57,626 bases of DNA from an uncultured Bacteroides sp. (GTDB taxonomy: Bacteria; Bacteroidota; Bacteroidia; Bacteroidales; UBA932), in assembly GCA_900546925.1 (NCBI GenBank), contig UREV01000016.1, positions 1 to 57,626 on the forward strand, read 5' to 3'. Made by a program: the position numbers and the translations under genes. Under the pieces are notes generated by a model that saw only the letters and a program-made list of their open reading frames with translations, did not search any database and had not been told where the DNA came from. Position 1 is the first letter of the stretch. Each line of letters begins with the position of its first letter. Positions 44,508 through 52,415 of the stretch are shown piece by piece.

Positions 44508-44980
44508 TGGACACGATAGAGATATACCTCGGACTTGGTACTAATGAAGGTGACAGGCAGGCGAATATCGACCACGCGCTGGCAGCATTGACCCAAGCCG
44601 GAATCCGCATCCTGACGGTCTCCGACATCATCGAGACAGCCCCTTGGGGCTTCGAGGCTCCGCAGAATTTCCTGAACTGCGCCCTCATGGGTCAGGTCAA
44701 TGCAGATGTAACGCCGACAGCTCTCCTGGATATCTGCAAGACGATTGAACGGGACCTTGGGCGGAAAGAAAACATAGAATTCGACGCGGAAGGAAAGAGG
44801 GTATATCACTCGCGGCCGATAGACATAGATATATTGATTTACGGACAGGAAAGAATTGATACAGAAAGGCTTACGATACCTCACAAGCAGATGGCTGAGC
44901 GAGATTTCGTGATGATTCCGCTCCGACAAATAATAAGTGAAGAGATAAAGTCGGCTTTCCCTGAACTTTTTCGAAAGTAA
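44507..44980 (+). CDS. folK: 2-amino-4-hydroxy-6-hydroxymethyldihydropteridine pyrophosphokinase
   Basis: Transfers pyrophosphate from ATP to the pterin alcohol in folate synthesis. The 157-residue protein has LGLGTNEGDRQANI at the N-terminus, the metal-binding SRPIDIDILIYG and the PHKQMAERDFV loop. It is the last gene of the suf cluster, overlapping the DUF59 gene by 1 bp. folA, the last enzyme of folate reduction, is in the window's left half. Confidence 0.94.
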   Translation: MDTIEIYLGLGTNEGDRQANIDHALAALTQAGIRILTVSDIIETAPWGFEAPQNFLNCALMGQVNADVTPTALLDICKTIERDLGRKENIEFDAEGKRVYHSRPIDIDILIYGQERIDTERLTIPHKQMAERDFVMIPLRQIISEEIKSAFPELFRK

Positions 44981-44985
44981 ATCAT

Positions 44986-44993
44986 TAAATTTG
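44986..44993 (+). promoter_or_regulatory. -7 box for glyS
   Basis: TAAATTTG right after the folK stop, 31 bp before ATG 45025. Confidence 0.55.
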
Positions 44994-45024
44994 TAATTTG
45001 ACGAAAATTTTAAATAACGCAGAT

Positions 45025-46566
45025 ATGACACAAGATGAACTTTTCAAGGTCTTGGTAGCGCATTGTAAGGAGTATGGATTCATATTCCCTTCAAGCGAGA
45101 TCTATGATGGACTGGCAGCCGTTTATGATTACGGCCAGATGGGTGTGGAACTTAAGAATAACATCAAGAGATATTGGTGGGAGTCTATGACTCGTCTTCA
45201 TGAGAATGTAGTCGGTATCGATTCTTGCATTTTCATGCACCCTAAGACATGGGTTGCTTCAGGTCATGTGGCAGCATTCAACGACCCGCTTATCGACAAC
45301 AAGGATTCCAAAAAAAGATATCGTGCAGATAACCTCATAGAGGATTATCTCGGCAAAATCGATGAGAAAATCGAGAAAGAGGTAGCTAAAGGACGTAAGA
45401 AATTCGGAGAAAACTTCGATGAGGCTAAATTCCGTGAGACTAACCCTAATGTCCTTCGTGAAAAAGCCAAATACGAGGCTGTTCACTCAAGATATGTAGC
45501 AGCAGAGCAGGCAAATGACCTGAATGAGTATAAGCAGATTATCCTCGATTGCGGCATTGTCTGCCCTATTTCGGGTACTGCAAACTGGACAGATGTTCGT
45601 CAGTTTAACCTGATGTTCAGCACTCAGATCAGCAATACAGGTAACGCTGATGACAAGATTTATCTCCGTCCTGAAACCGCTCAGGGTATCTTCGTGGAGT
45701 ATCTTAACGTGCAGAAAACAGGTCGTATGAAGATTCCTTTCGGTATAGCACAGATAGGTAAGGCATTCAGAAATGAGATCGTTGCCCGTCAGTTCATTTT
45801 CCGTATGAGAGAGTTCGAGCAGATGGAAATGGAGTTCTTCTGCAAGCCTGGTACTGAGATGGACTTCTTCAAATATTGGAAGCAGACACGTCTTAACTGG
45901 CACGTGAACCTCGGTATGGGTGCTGAGAACTATCGTTTTCACGATCACGAGAAACTCGCTCATTATGCCAATGCCGCTACTGATATCGAGTTTAACTTCC
46001 CATTTGGTTTCAAGGAGCTCGAGGGAATCCACTCCAGAACAGACTTCGACCTCGGCAACCATGCTAAACTTTCAGGAAAGAAGATTCAGTACTACGATCC
46101 TGAGACAGGCGAAAGTTATACTCCGTACTGCGTAGAGACATCTATCGGTGTGGATCGTATGTTCCTCGCTGTCCTTTCTCACGCTTACACAGTAGAAGAG
46201 CTCGAAGGTGGCGAGTCTCGTGTAGTTCTCCGTATTCCTGCACCGCTCGCTCCTATAAAGGTGGCTGTACTTCCTCTTCTTAAGAAAGACGGCCTTCCTG
46301 AGCTTGCACAGAAAGTTGTGGACGAGATTAAATACGACTTCAACTATCAGTATGATGAGAAAGACAGCATCGGTAAGAGATATCGTCGTCAGGATGCCAT
46401 CGGTACACCTTTCTGCGTAACGGTGGACCACGACTCTCTTAAAGATAACTGCGTAACTGTACGTGACCGCGACACCATGGAGCAGGTTAGAGTTCCTATT
46501 TCAGAACTCCGTGCCATGATAGACAAGAAAGTGAACATGTCGAACCTCCTCAGAGGATTGGCTTAA
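45025..46566 (+). CDS. glyS: Glycyl-tRNA synthetase (dimeric, eukaryote/archaeal-like type)
   Basis: Charges tRNA-Gly. The 513-residue class II enzyme is the single-chain alpha2 form: motif 1 near LKNNIKRYWWESM, the RPETAQGIFVEY block, motif 2 (FRNEIVARQFIFRMREFEQMEME region) and motif 3 (ETSIGVDRMFLA), followed by an anticodon-binding domain starting at APIKVAVLPL. I start at ATG 45025 (MTQDELF); a TTG at 44998 is in frame. Codon use is strongly optimised. Confidence 0.95.
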   Translation: MTQDELFKVLVAHCKEYGFIFPSSEIYDGLAAVYDYGQMGVELKNNIKRYWWESMTRLHENVVGIDSCIFMHPKTWVASGHVAAFNDPLIDNKDSKKRYRADNLIEDYLGKIDEKIEKEVAKGRKKFGENFDEAKFRETNPNVLREKAKYEAVHSRYVAAEQANDLNEYKQIILDCGIVCPISGTANWTDVRQFNLMFSTQISNTGNADDKIYLRPETAQGIFVEYLNVQKTGRMKIPFGIAQIGKAFRNEIVARQFIFRMREFEQMEMEFFCKPGTEMDFFKYWKQTRLNWHVNLGMGAENYRFHDHEKLAHYANAATDIEFNFPFGFKELEGIHSRTDFDLGNHAKLSGKKIQYYDPETGESYTPYCVETSIGVDRMFLAVLSHAYTVEELEGGESRVVLRIPAPLAPIKVAVLPLLKKDGLPELAQKVVDEIKYDFNYQYDEKDSIGKRYRRQDAIGTPFCVTVDHDSLKDNCVTVRDRDTMEQVRVPISELRAMIDKKVNMSNLLRGLA

Positions 46567-46726
46567 GTAACTCTAATAAAATAACCAACCGCATCTCAGG
46601 GAATCTTTTCGGGCTATATTTCTTTTCTCATCAGTCATGTGCCACCGGCACACTCCTTCTTCGAAAATAGATCTATCCTCGAAAATCTTCTCCTAATCTG
46701 AGGTAGGTTATTTCTTTAGAGTTACT
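46566..46726. repeat. 161-bp TIR-bearing structured intergenic element (MITE-like)
   Basis: The element starts at the last base of the glyS stop. Its two 21-bp ends are inverted copies with 19 matches (left 46566-46586, right 46706-46726), and CTCAG/CTGAG pairs extend the stem inside. The centre has the hairpin GTGCC-ACC-GGCAC (46639-46651) and two TCGAAAAT copies. It has no credible gene. The outer sequence matches the palindrome at 4242-4283. It may be a MITE or a structured RNA; no clear target-site duplication is seen. Confidence 0.55.
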
Positions 46727-46748
46727 AGACATGGCTCTTACATAATAA

Positions 46749-46785
46749 AACCAGGCACCAGAGATTTTATTTCCGGTACCTGGTT
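46749..46785. terminator. Bidirectional terminator
   Basis: Stem AACCAGGCACC (46749-46759) with GGTACCTGGTT (46775-46785), one mismatch, followed by CTTTTATTATT on the plus side and TTATTATG on the other. It serves glyS (plus) and the lipoprotein gene (minus). Confidence 0.8.
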
Positions 46786-46805
46786 CTTTTATTATTGTAG
46801 TTATA

Positions 46806-48404
46806 TTATTCTTCTCCCACTAATTCCGCCATACGAAGCAGAATAGTTATAGAAGCATTGGAACAATTAATCCAGTAAGAACGCCTCTTGTTACGCTCAG
46901 GATCGCGCAAATCGAACGTAGTAGGAATCTGACCATTTGTAATGTTCTGGACTACAGTGAGATTATCTATAAGCGCCTTAGCCTTGGCGAAAGCTAACTT
47001 ATCACCGGTAGCCTCATACAAGTCGAGATAAGCATTGGCCACGTTGCAGGTACTGTTGTCCACAGGAACCTGATAACGGTGCTGCTCATAAACGCAAGGA
47101 GTTGCGATAGGACGCACTCCATCCTTGTTAGTCAGTGCATTCCAATGCACAAACTGATCCTCACTGAGGCGGATAAGGTCGCGAGAATCCTCTATTTCCT
47201 CAGAAGTCGGATGTCCGTTCAGAATATACGACGCATAAGGGGCAGCCGTACAGTTCGTCAGATTCTGATACGGCTTCAATCCCTCTACCGTGACATCTTC
47301 GAATTGTCCTGTAAGGTCGAAAGTTTCCAGAGCTACTTCTTTCATCCACTTTGCGGCGCGCGCACTCATGTCAGCATACTTCGTAATGCCGTATTCGCGC
47401 TCCAGACGACGCGTATAGTTAAGGATTGGATGCAACATAGCTTTAGCTCCGTTTACTGGCTCTCCGGTCTCGAAATACACCTTTATAGGGAAAGAACCAT
47501 CCTCGTTCTGAATCTTCGCGAACGTATCAGCTATCCTTAACGCCCTATCAAAATAAAGTGAATCACCAGTCACATCGAAAAGATCGAGGAAGGCGTTTCC
47601 GGAATAGCAAGCATCCATGGTCATAGTTCTGCCCACATTCCAGTCCTTCTTGGAAGCCACCTTGTCTCCGTAATAAGTTGGCGGGAAAAACGCCAGTCTA
47701 TCGCCCTCGGGACGGCTCTGATCCATCAGGAACTGAGCTGCATTCTTCGCTATCAGCAAGGCGTCTTCTTTCAATGCCGGTACATATTTCGCGATTTTGG
47801 CTTCGACGCTGATAAGACCGCCGATAACCTTGTTCGCATAAGTGAAATGCGAGTAAAGATCCAGGTCTGGGGTCAATGTCTCTTTAAATTTTTGTGCACC
47901 GGGTGTCTTGTGAATATAAAGTGCAGCCATAAGCGCAGCCTCTTTATATGGTCTCACGTTAGAGTTGTAAGGCCCTTCGAAAGGAAAATCTCTAAGGAAA
48001 CTGCGCTGATACACAGTATCTTTCACATTGTCCTTGTCATCGAGTGCGAGCACTGTCAGCTTAACCTTGGAAGGTGGGATGGAGGCCCAAATAGGGGATA
48101 GGTCAGCTGTAGGATCTGATGAAGTGAAAGTCCATTCACCTGAACCTTCTTCAGCATTGACCTTAAACCTATAGGCGACAGCTCCTTCTGAGGGTTTTAT
48201 ATCGAAAGTTGGGGCGTAGGTGAACTTCTTGCAGAACTCATTCCAGCAAGGGTTGCGGCCCTCAGAAGCGGGTCTGATAGGGGTGAGGTACTCTTTGGCC
48301 GCTTCCGCGTTCAACTTTCCGGCCTGGTCCTGTACTGAATTGCAACAGGACCATCCGAAAGCGCATAATATCGCACTTGCGACAATCAGTGATTTTTTTG
48401 TCAT
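46806..48404 (-). CDS. Exported lipoprotein with six-hairpin-glycosidase-like helical domain
   Basis: A 532-residue exported protein with an N-terminal hydrophobic stretch and a candidate lipid-attachment cysteine at residue 20 (GWSC). After a beta-rich segment (about 50-130), residues 150-530 show a repeating helical pattern with motifs such as DACYSGNAFLDLFDVTGD and CNVANAYLDLYEATGD, the look of an (alpha/alpha)6 toroid found in glycoside hydrolases, lyases and epimerases. A role in glycan processing is likely, but I cannot name family, substrate or catalytic residues. It appears to be a single-gene unit. Confidence 0.6.
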   Translation of the reverse strand: MTKKSLIVASAILCAFGWSCCNSVQDQAGKLNAEAAKEYLTPIRPASEGRNPCWNEFCKKFTYAPTFDIKPSEGAVAYRFKVNAEEGSGEWTFTSSDPTADLSPIWASIPPSKVKLTVLALDDKDNVKDTVYQRSFLRDFPFEGPYNSNVRPYKEAALMAALYIHKTPGAQKFKETLTPDLDLYSHFTYANKVIGGLISVEAKIAKYVPALKEDALLIAKNAAQFLMDQSRPEGDRLAFFPPTYYGDKVASKKDWNVGRTMTMDACYSGNAFLDLFDVTGDSLYFDRALRIADTFAKIQNEDGSFPIKVYFETGEPVNGAKAMLHPILNYTRRLEREYGITKYADMSARAAKWMKEVALETFDLTGQFEDVTVEGLKPYQNLTNCTAAPYASYILNGHPTSEEIEDSRDLIRLSEDQFVHWNALTNKDGVRPIATPCVYEQHRYQVPVDNSTCNVANAYLDLYEATGDKLAFAKAKALIDNLTVVQNITNGQIPTTFDLRDPERNKRRSYWINCSNASITILLRMAELVGEE

Positions 48405-48427
48405 TTGTTATTCTTTAGTTATTGATT

Positions 48428-48435
48428 CAAATTTA
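48428..48435 (-). promoter_or_regulatory. -7 box for the lipoprotein gene
   Basis: TAAATTTG on the minus strand, 23 bp before ATG 48404. Confidence 0.55.
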
Positions 48436-48494
48436 GCATTAACTGGCGATTCTGCAAATTTTATAACATCTACTTCTCGCGCGCGGTACAAAGA

Positions 48495-48534
48495 AACCCG
48501 CCAATGTCCAATTTACCTTAGACCTTAGCGGGTT
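48495..48534 (-). terminator. Terminator of the DUF4923 gene
   Basis: AACCCGC (48495-48501) pairs with GCGGGTT (48528-48534) over a 26-nt loop; on the minus strand it is followed by TCTTTG. The stem is short and the loop long, so it is only moderately convincing. Confidence 0.5.
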
Positions 48535-48558
48535 GCATTAAGTAATCTTTAAAAACTG

Positions 48559-49185
48559 CTATTTGCGCGCAAGTTTATATCCGAGCTTCATTCCCTTGTA
48601 TGAACTTGTCAGGCTGCTGACGGTGTTCGCGGTGCTTGAACTCTTTCCGGCATAGGAAAGCGCGGTCTTCACGAAGGCCAGGAATCTGTCTGCGTCGAAG
48701 AGCATCTCGCACCCGTCTGTGGTTCGGGTCAATGTTCCTGTCATGGAGAGGTACTTCATCACCTTGCCATACTGGAGAGTGACCTTCTTTGCCTCGTCGT
48801 TAATCTGCCATGTTCCGTTGAAAGACATTCCGAAAATAGTGCAGGTGAATGACTTATCCTCGTTGAAAGTGAAAGAAACGCTGCCTGACTTTATACCTAT
48901 CTTCTGGAGATAATCATCTATTTTTTCTTCTATTTCTGACGTTACGGCTGAACCGGCTACATTTGAAAGAACATTCTCTCCTGTAAGCGAAACTGCTGCT
49001 CCTATATAAGTCCATGAACCTGGCAGACTCACAGAGTTTGCACCCGGCACATACGAATTTATTACTGAGTTAACGACATCTGAAGATGCGGCTTTCTTAA
49101 GAAGGCCAGATAATTTCTGAGCTGTCATTGTAGACGGCATGCAGACCATAGCGAAAGCTACGGCCAAAACAGTTAATTTTTTCAT
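48559..49185 (-). CDS. DUF4923 family exported protein
   Basis: A 208-residue protein with a signal peptide (about 1-22, ending MTAQ), matching the Bacteroidales DUF4923 pattern: a short helical start (LSGLLKKAASSDVVNSVIN), the segment LPGSWTYIGAAV, and a lipocalin-like beta part with FNGTWQINDEAKKVTLQYGK. Function is unknown; an envelope location is expected. It starts 12 bp after the ThiL-like gene and may be cotranscribed with it. Confidence 0.75.
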   Translation of the reverse strand: MKKLTVLAVAFAMVCMPSTMTAQKLSGLLKKAASSDVVNSVINSYVPGANSVSLPGSWTYIGAAVSLTGENVLSNVAGSAVTSEIEEKIDDYLQKIGIKSGSVSFTFNEDKSFTCTIFGMSFNGTWQINDEAKKVTLQYGKVMKYLSMTGTLTRTTDGCEMLFDADRFLAFVKTALSYAGKSSSTANTVSSLTSSYKGMKLGYKLARK

Positions 49186-49197
49186 AAATATTACTTA

Positions 49198-50220
49198 TTA
49201 ATACTCTTCGTCATTGTTCCATCCCTGAGCCTTGATCGGCAGTTCGGCACCCTCCGGCGTGACAAGTACTGCGCCGACATCAGGTTTGGCGATGTGACCT
49301 ATGATAGAAAATGTCTGGAAATCATGTCTGAAGGTCTCGTACTGAGATAATGGAATGACATAGAGCAGTCTGAAATCGTCACCCCCGTTCATTGCGGCAG
49401 AAATAGGGTCGATGTCAAGTATCTTGCCGACCTCGAATGAATTTCCCTCGAAAGGAATCTTGTCTGTGTACAGTTTCACTCCAAGTCCGCTGTCTCTGTG
49501 AAGTCTCCTGACTGCATCTCCTAAGCCTCTGTTCACGAGATATCCATAAGACGGAGTTATGCTGCTGTCTGAAAACTGTCCGACGATGTCTGGATTCAGC
49601 TCCGGTTTCAGATAAGCACCGACGAGCATACGATATTTCTCCAGGTCTGGCTGACCTGTAACATCACCGGCTTTCTCGAATTTCCTCTTTTCTCGCTCAA
49701 GCAGACTCATACCCAAAAATGCCGCTCCGACATTGCCGGAAATACATACAAGGTCCTTGCTCTGCGCGGATTTTCGATTCTCAGAGAACTTGGCGGATGA
49801 AATTCCCGTTATAACTATACTGATGGCCAGTCCGTTACGTGATGGAATCAGATCCAAGTCCGCTTTGGTGATATTATGCTCTGATGCTGCAGAACAGATA
49901 CCGTTCCACAATTCGCTGATCTGGGGCAGGTCCAGTTTGGCGGAAATGCCCAGTCTCACCGAAATCGAACAAGGTCTGGCGAGCGAAGCGTAAAGTTCCC
50001 CTACTGTTCCCACGACACATTTGTATCCGAGATGCTTCAGTGGAAAATAAGTCAGGTCGAAATCTATTCCCTCAAGCCACATCCTCGATGCCGTCCTGAT
50101 GACTGAACCCTTCTCTCCTCCGAGGAATGCCGTTCCTTCGCTCTGCTTGAAATCAGATTCATGAAACAACATTTTGATAGCCTCTATCTTGCCGATATCA
50201 CTGAAATTCTTCTTTTCCAT
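49198..50220 (-). CDS. ThiL-like protein with altered active site
   Basis: A 340-residue member of the PurM/ThiL superfamily. The scaffold is that of thiamine-monophosphate kinase (WLEGIDFDLTYFPLKHLGYK near residue 48-67), but residues that bind Mg-ATP in ThiL look replaced: GGEKG (34-38) for GDDAA, a non-acidic residue before WLEG, VGELYASLA (73-81) for SDIYAMGA, and DLIPS (122-126) where ThiL has GGDTT. The C-terminal GGDDFRLLY resembles GGEDYELL. It is probably not a working ThiL. A TACTTTTG box at 50246-50253 precedes it. Confidence 0.6.
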   Translation of the reverse strand: MEKKNFSDIGKIEAIKMLFHESDFKQSEGTAFLGGEKGSVIRTASRMWLEGIDFDLTYFPLKHLGYKCVVGTVGELYASLARPCSISVRLGISAKLDLPQISELWNGICSAASEHNITKADLDLIPSRNGLAISIVITGISSAKFSENRKSAQSKDLVCISGNVGAAFLGMSLLEREKRKFEKAGDVTGQPDLEKYRMLVGAYLKPELNPDIVGQFSDSSITPSYGYLVNRGLGDAVRRLHRDSGLGVKLYTDKIPFEGNSFEVGKILDIDPISAAMNGGDDFRLLYVIPLSQYETFRHDFQTFSIIGHIAKPDVGAVLVTPEGAELPIKAQGWNNDEEY

Positions 50221-50245
50221 ACTGAAACTTTTACATTTTATAGTG

Positions 50246-50253
50246 CAAAAGTA
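50246..50253 (-). promoter_or_regulatory. -7 box for the ThiL-like gene
   Basis: TACTTTTG on the minus strand, 25 bp before ATG 50220, part of a divergent pair of promoters. Confidence 0.55.
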
Positions 50254-50265
50254 ACATATTATTTC

Positions 50266-50273
50266 TACATTTG
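50266..50273 (+). promoter_or_regulatory. -7 box for the exported EEP gene
   Basis: TACATTTG on the plus strand, 25 bp before ATG 50299. Confidence 0.55.
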
Positions 50274-50298
50274 AAGATATAACAATTACTAAGATATC

Positions 50299-51138
50299 AT
50301 GACATTCAAAAAACTACTTTTAACCGTTGCGGCAGCATTGACCATAACCCCTATATTTGCGGGCAACGACAAGCCGGCGGAAATTACAGTAATCTCTTAT
50401 AACATACGAATGGGCGAGGCTAAGGACGGCACTAATTCATGGGAATACCGCTATCCGGCTTCGGCGATGATGATCGAAGATCAGAAGCCGGACGTCTTCG
50501 GCGTACAGGAAGCTTTCGACTATCAGGTGCGCTATATGGACGAATATTGTGAAGGATATAAATGCGTCGGCGTCGGCAGAGAAGACGGAAAGCGCAAGGG
50601 CGAGCATATGTCCATCTTCTATAACTCCAAGAAAATCAAGATGTTGAAATGGGGAACATACTGGCTCTCCGAGACTCCTGACGAGCCTTCCAAAGGTTGG
50701 GACGCCGCGTGCATGAGAACAGCTACCTGGACCCTGATGAAAGACAAGAAGAGCGGCAAGAAGTTCTATTACGTGAACACTCATCTGGACCACGTGGGAG
50801 TGGAAGCCAGGAAAAAAGGCCTCGAACTCATCGTGAACAAGATTAAGGAAATGAACAAGGAAGGTTATCCGATGATTCTTACCGGAGACTTTAACACCAA
50901 GCCGGACAACCATATCCTGGACGGTCTTAACGCCATGATGCTCAGCGCGAGAAACACAGCCGTAAAGACCGATAACGGAATCACTTACAACGGTTGGGGC
51001 AAGGGCGGCAGCGTAATCGACTATATCTACTATTCCGGTTTTACCGCCTGCACCCTTTTCGAAGTCATCACGAAACCATACATGGAACGTACCTATATTT
51101 CAGACCATTTCCCGATTAAAGCGGTGCTCGTATTCTGA
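50299..51138 (+). CDS. Exported endonuclease/exonuclease/phosphatase family protein
   Basis: A 279-residue EEP-fold hydrolase with a signal peptide (about 1-21, ending IFAG). Active-site motifs are complete: ISYNIRMGE (Asn), GVQEA (metal-binding Glu), NTHLDHVG (catalytic His), GDFNTKP (Asp/Asn) and SDHFPI (Asp-His). The WDAACMRTATW segment is typical of the Bacteroidota subgroup near sphingomyelinase and phosphodiesterase homologues. The substrate is unknown. It overlaps the serine hydrolase by 1 bp (TGATG). Confidence 0.88.
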   Translation: MTFKKLLLTVAAALTITPIFAGNDKPAEITVISYNIRMGEAKDGTNSWEYRYPASAMMIEDQKPDVFGVQEAFDYQVRYMDEYCEGYKCVGVGREDGKRKGEHMSIFYNSKKIKMLKWGTYWLSETPDEPSKGWDAACMRTATWTLMKDKKSGKKFYYVNTHLDHVGVEARKKGLELIVNKIKEMNKEGYPMILTGDFNTKPDNHILDGLNAMMLSARNTAVKTDNGITYNGWGKGGSVIDYIYYSGFTACTLFEVITKPYMERTYISDHFPIKAVLVF

Positions 51139-52415
51139 TGAAAACAATTGTAAATAAAATAGTTGCGACGGCCGTCCTTCTGGCGGCTGCCGTCGTTTAT
51201 GTCCCTGCCGGTCCAAGAGGTTCAGGGCCAATGCCGTTGAGGTCAATGCAGATGAGTCGTCATGCCGCACACTTGTTGGACAGCGCCGTGAATGATGCCA
51301 TTTCGCAACATCTTATTCCGGGTGCAGTCGTCTCTGTAGTGAAAGGGGACAGGATAGCATATCTGAAAGCCTACGGCAACAAATCAGTTGTTCCAGATAC
51401 GGTCAAGATGACGGATGATGTTATGTTCGACCTGGCTTCCTGCAGCAAATGCGTAGGAACTACATTGTCATTCATGCAGTTGATAGAACAGGGAAAGGTT
51501 CGGTTGCATGACCCTGTGAGCATGTATATTCCGGGATTCGCCAAGTGGATTCCGGACAGCGCAGCGATGGCTAATGGTGTCAAGCCGGTGACGATTACAG
51601 TCGAGCACTTGCTTACACATTCTTCTGGTATAGATCCATATCTGAATGTAAACAGTTATGTGAAGGAATATGGCGAGAGTACCCCTGATTCTCTGGTAAG
51701 ATACATCGCGGAAAAGGCAGGACGTAACTTCGAACCTGGCACAGATTTTATGTACAGTTGCTTGAATTTCATATCATTGCAAGCGATATTGGAACGAGTG
51801 ACAGGGGAGAGACTTTGTGATTACGCAGAGAAGAACGTTTTCGCTCCGCTGGGACTGAAACACACCATGTATTTGGACAGTACATTCATAAAAGCAGGAA
51901 CTCGCAAATCCGGTTATACATATCAGGAAATCAAGTCGTTATGCGCTCCTACTGAAGTGCAGGCGGATGGCATTCCGCTGCTTGGTTCTGTACATGATCC
52001 ATTGGCACGACGTCTTAATGGAGGTAATTCAGGCAATGCCGGTGTATTTTCCGACGCACGAGACCTGAGCGTAATCTGTGCAGCGATAATGAATGGGGGA
52101 GAGATACAGGGCCATCGTATTCTTTCTCCTGCAGCAGTCGGACTCATGTCCAAAGTGCCCGAAGACATTGACCCGAAAGTAGGAAGAGCCCTGGGATGGG
52201 ATCATCACAGCTCTCATGCAGGACCTCGCGGAGACCTTTTCAGTATGGACGCAACTATTTGTCACACAGGCTATACAGGAACGTCTATCGTCATTGACCT
52301 GAAACGGAAAACTGCGGTCATCATTTTGGCTCATAGGGTTCATCCGGAGGATACAGGCAGTCTTGCGCGCTTGCGGGCGGTCGTGGCGAATATCGTGGCC
52401 GGGGCGAACCTTTAG
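51138..52415 (+). CDS. Serine hydrolase of the class C beta-lactamase/penicillin-binding fold
   Basis: A 425-residue exported protein with an N-terminal hydrophobic signal (about 1-25). The nucleophile motif SxxK is S101-C-S-K104 and the third motif reads HTG (HTGYTGTS) instead of KTG, as in esterase-type members. The second motif reads Y205-S-C207, where most members have Y-x-N. It is more likely an esterase, DD-peptidase or peptidase than an antibiotic-degrading enzyme. It is translationally coupled to the EEP gene, and its stop codon overlaps that of dnaE. Confidence 0.85.
   Translation: MKTIVNKIVATAVLLAAAVVYVPAGPRGSGPMPLRSMQMSRHAAHLLDSAVNDAISQHLIPGAVVSVVKGDRIAYLKAYGNKSVVPDTVKMTDDVMFDLASCSKCVGTTLSFMQLIEQGKVRLHDPVSMYIPGFAKWIPDSAAMANGVKPVTITVEHLLTHSSGIDPYLNVNSYVKEYGESTPDSLVRYIAEKAGRNFEPGTDFMYSCLNFISLQAILERVTGERLCDYAEKNVFAPLGLKHTMYLDSTFIKAGTRKSGYTYQEIKSLCAPTEVQADGIPLLGSVHDPLARRLNGGNSGNAGVFSDARDLSVICAAIMNGGEIQGHRILSPAAVGLMSKVPEDIDPKVGRALGWDHHSSHAGPRGDLFSMDATICHTGYTGTSIVIDLKRKTAVIILAHRVHPEDTGSLARLRAVVANIVAGANL

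Noticed and set aside
46637..46696. 19-codon ORF inside the 161-bp element
   Set aside because: No promoter or ribosome site, and it overlaps the central hairpin and TCGAAAAT repeats; the structured DNA or RNA is the better explanation.
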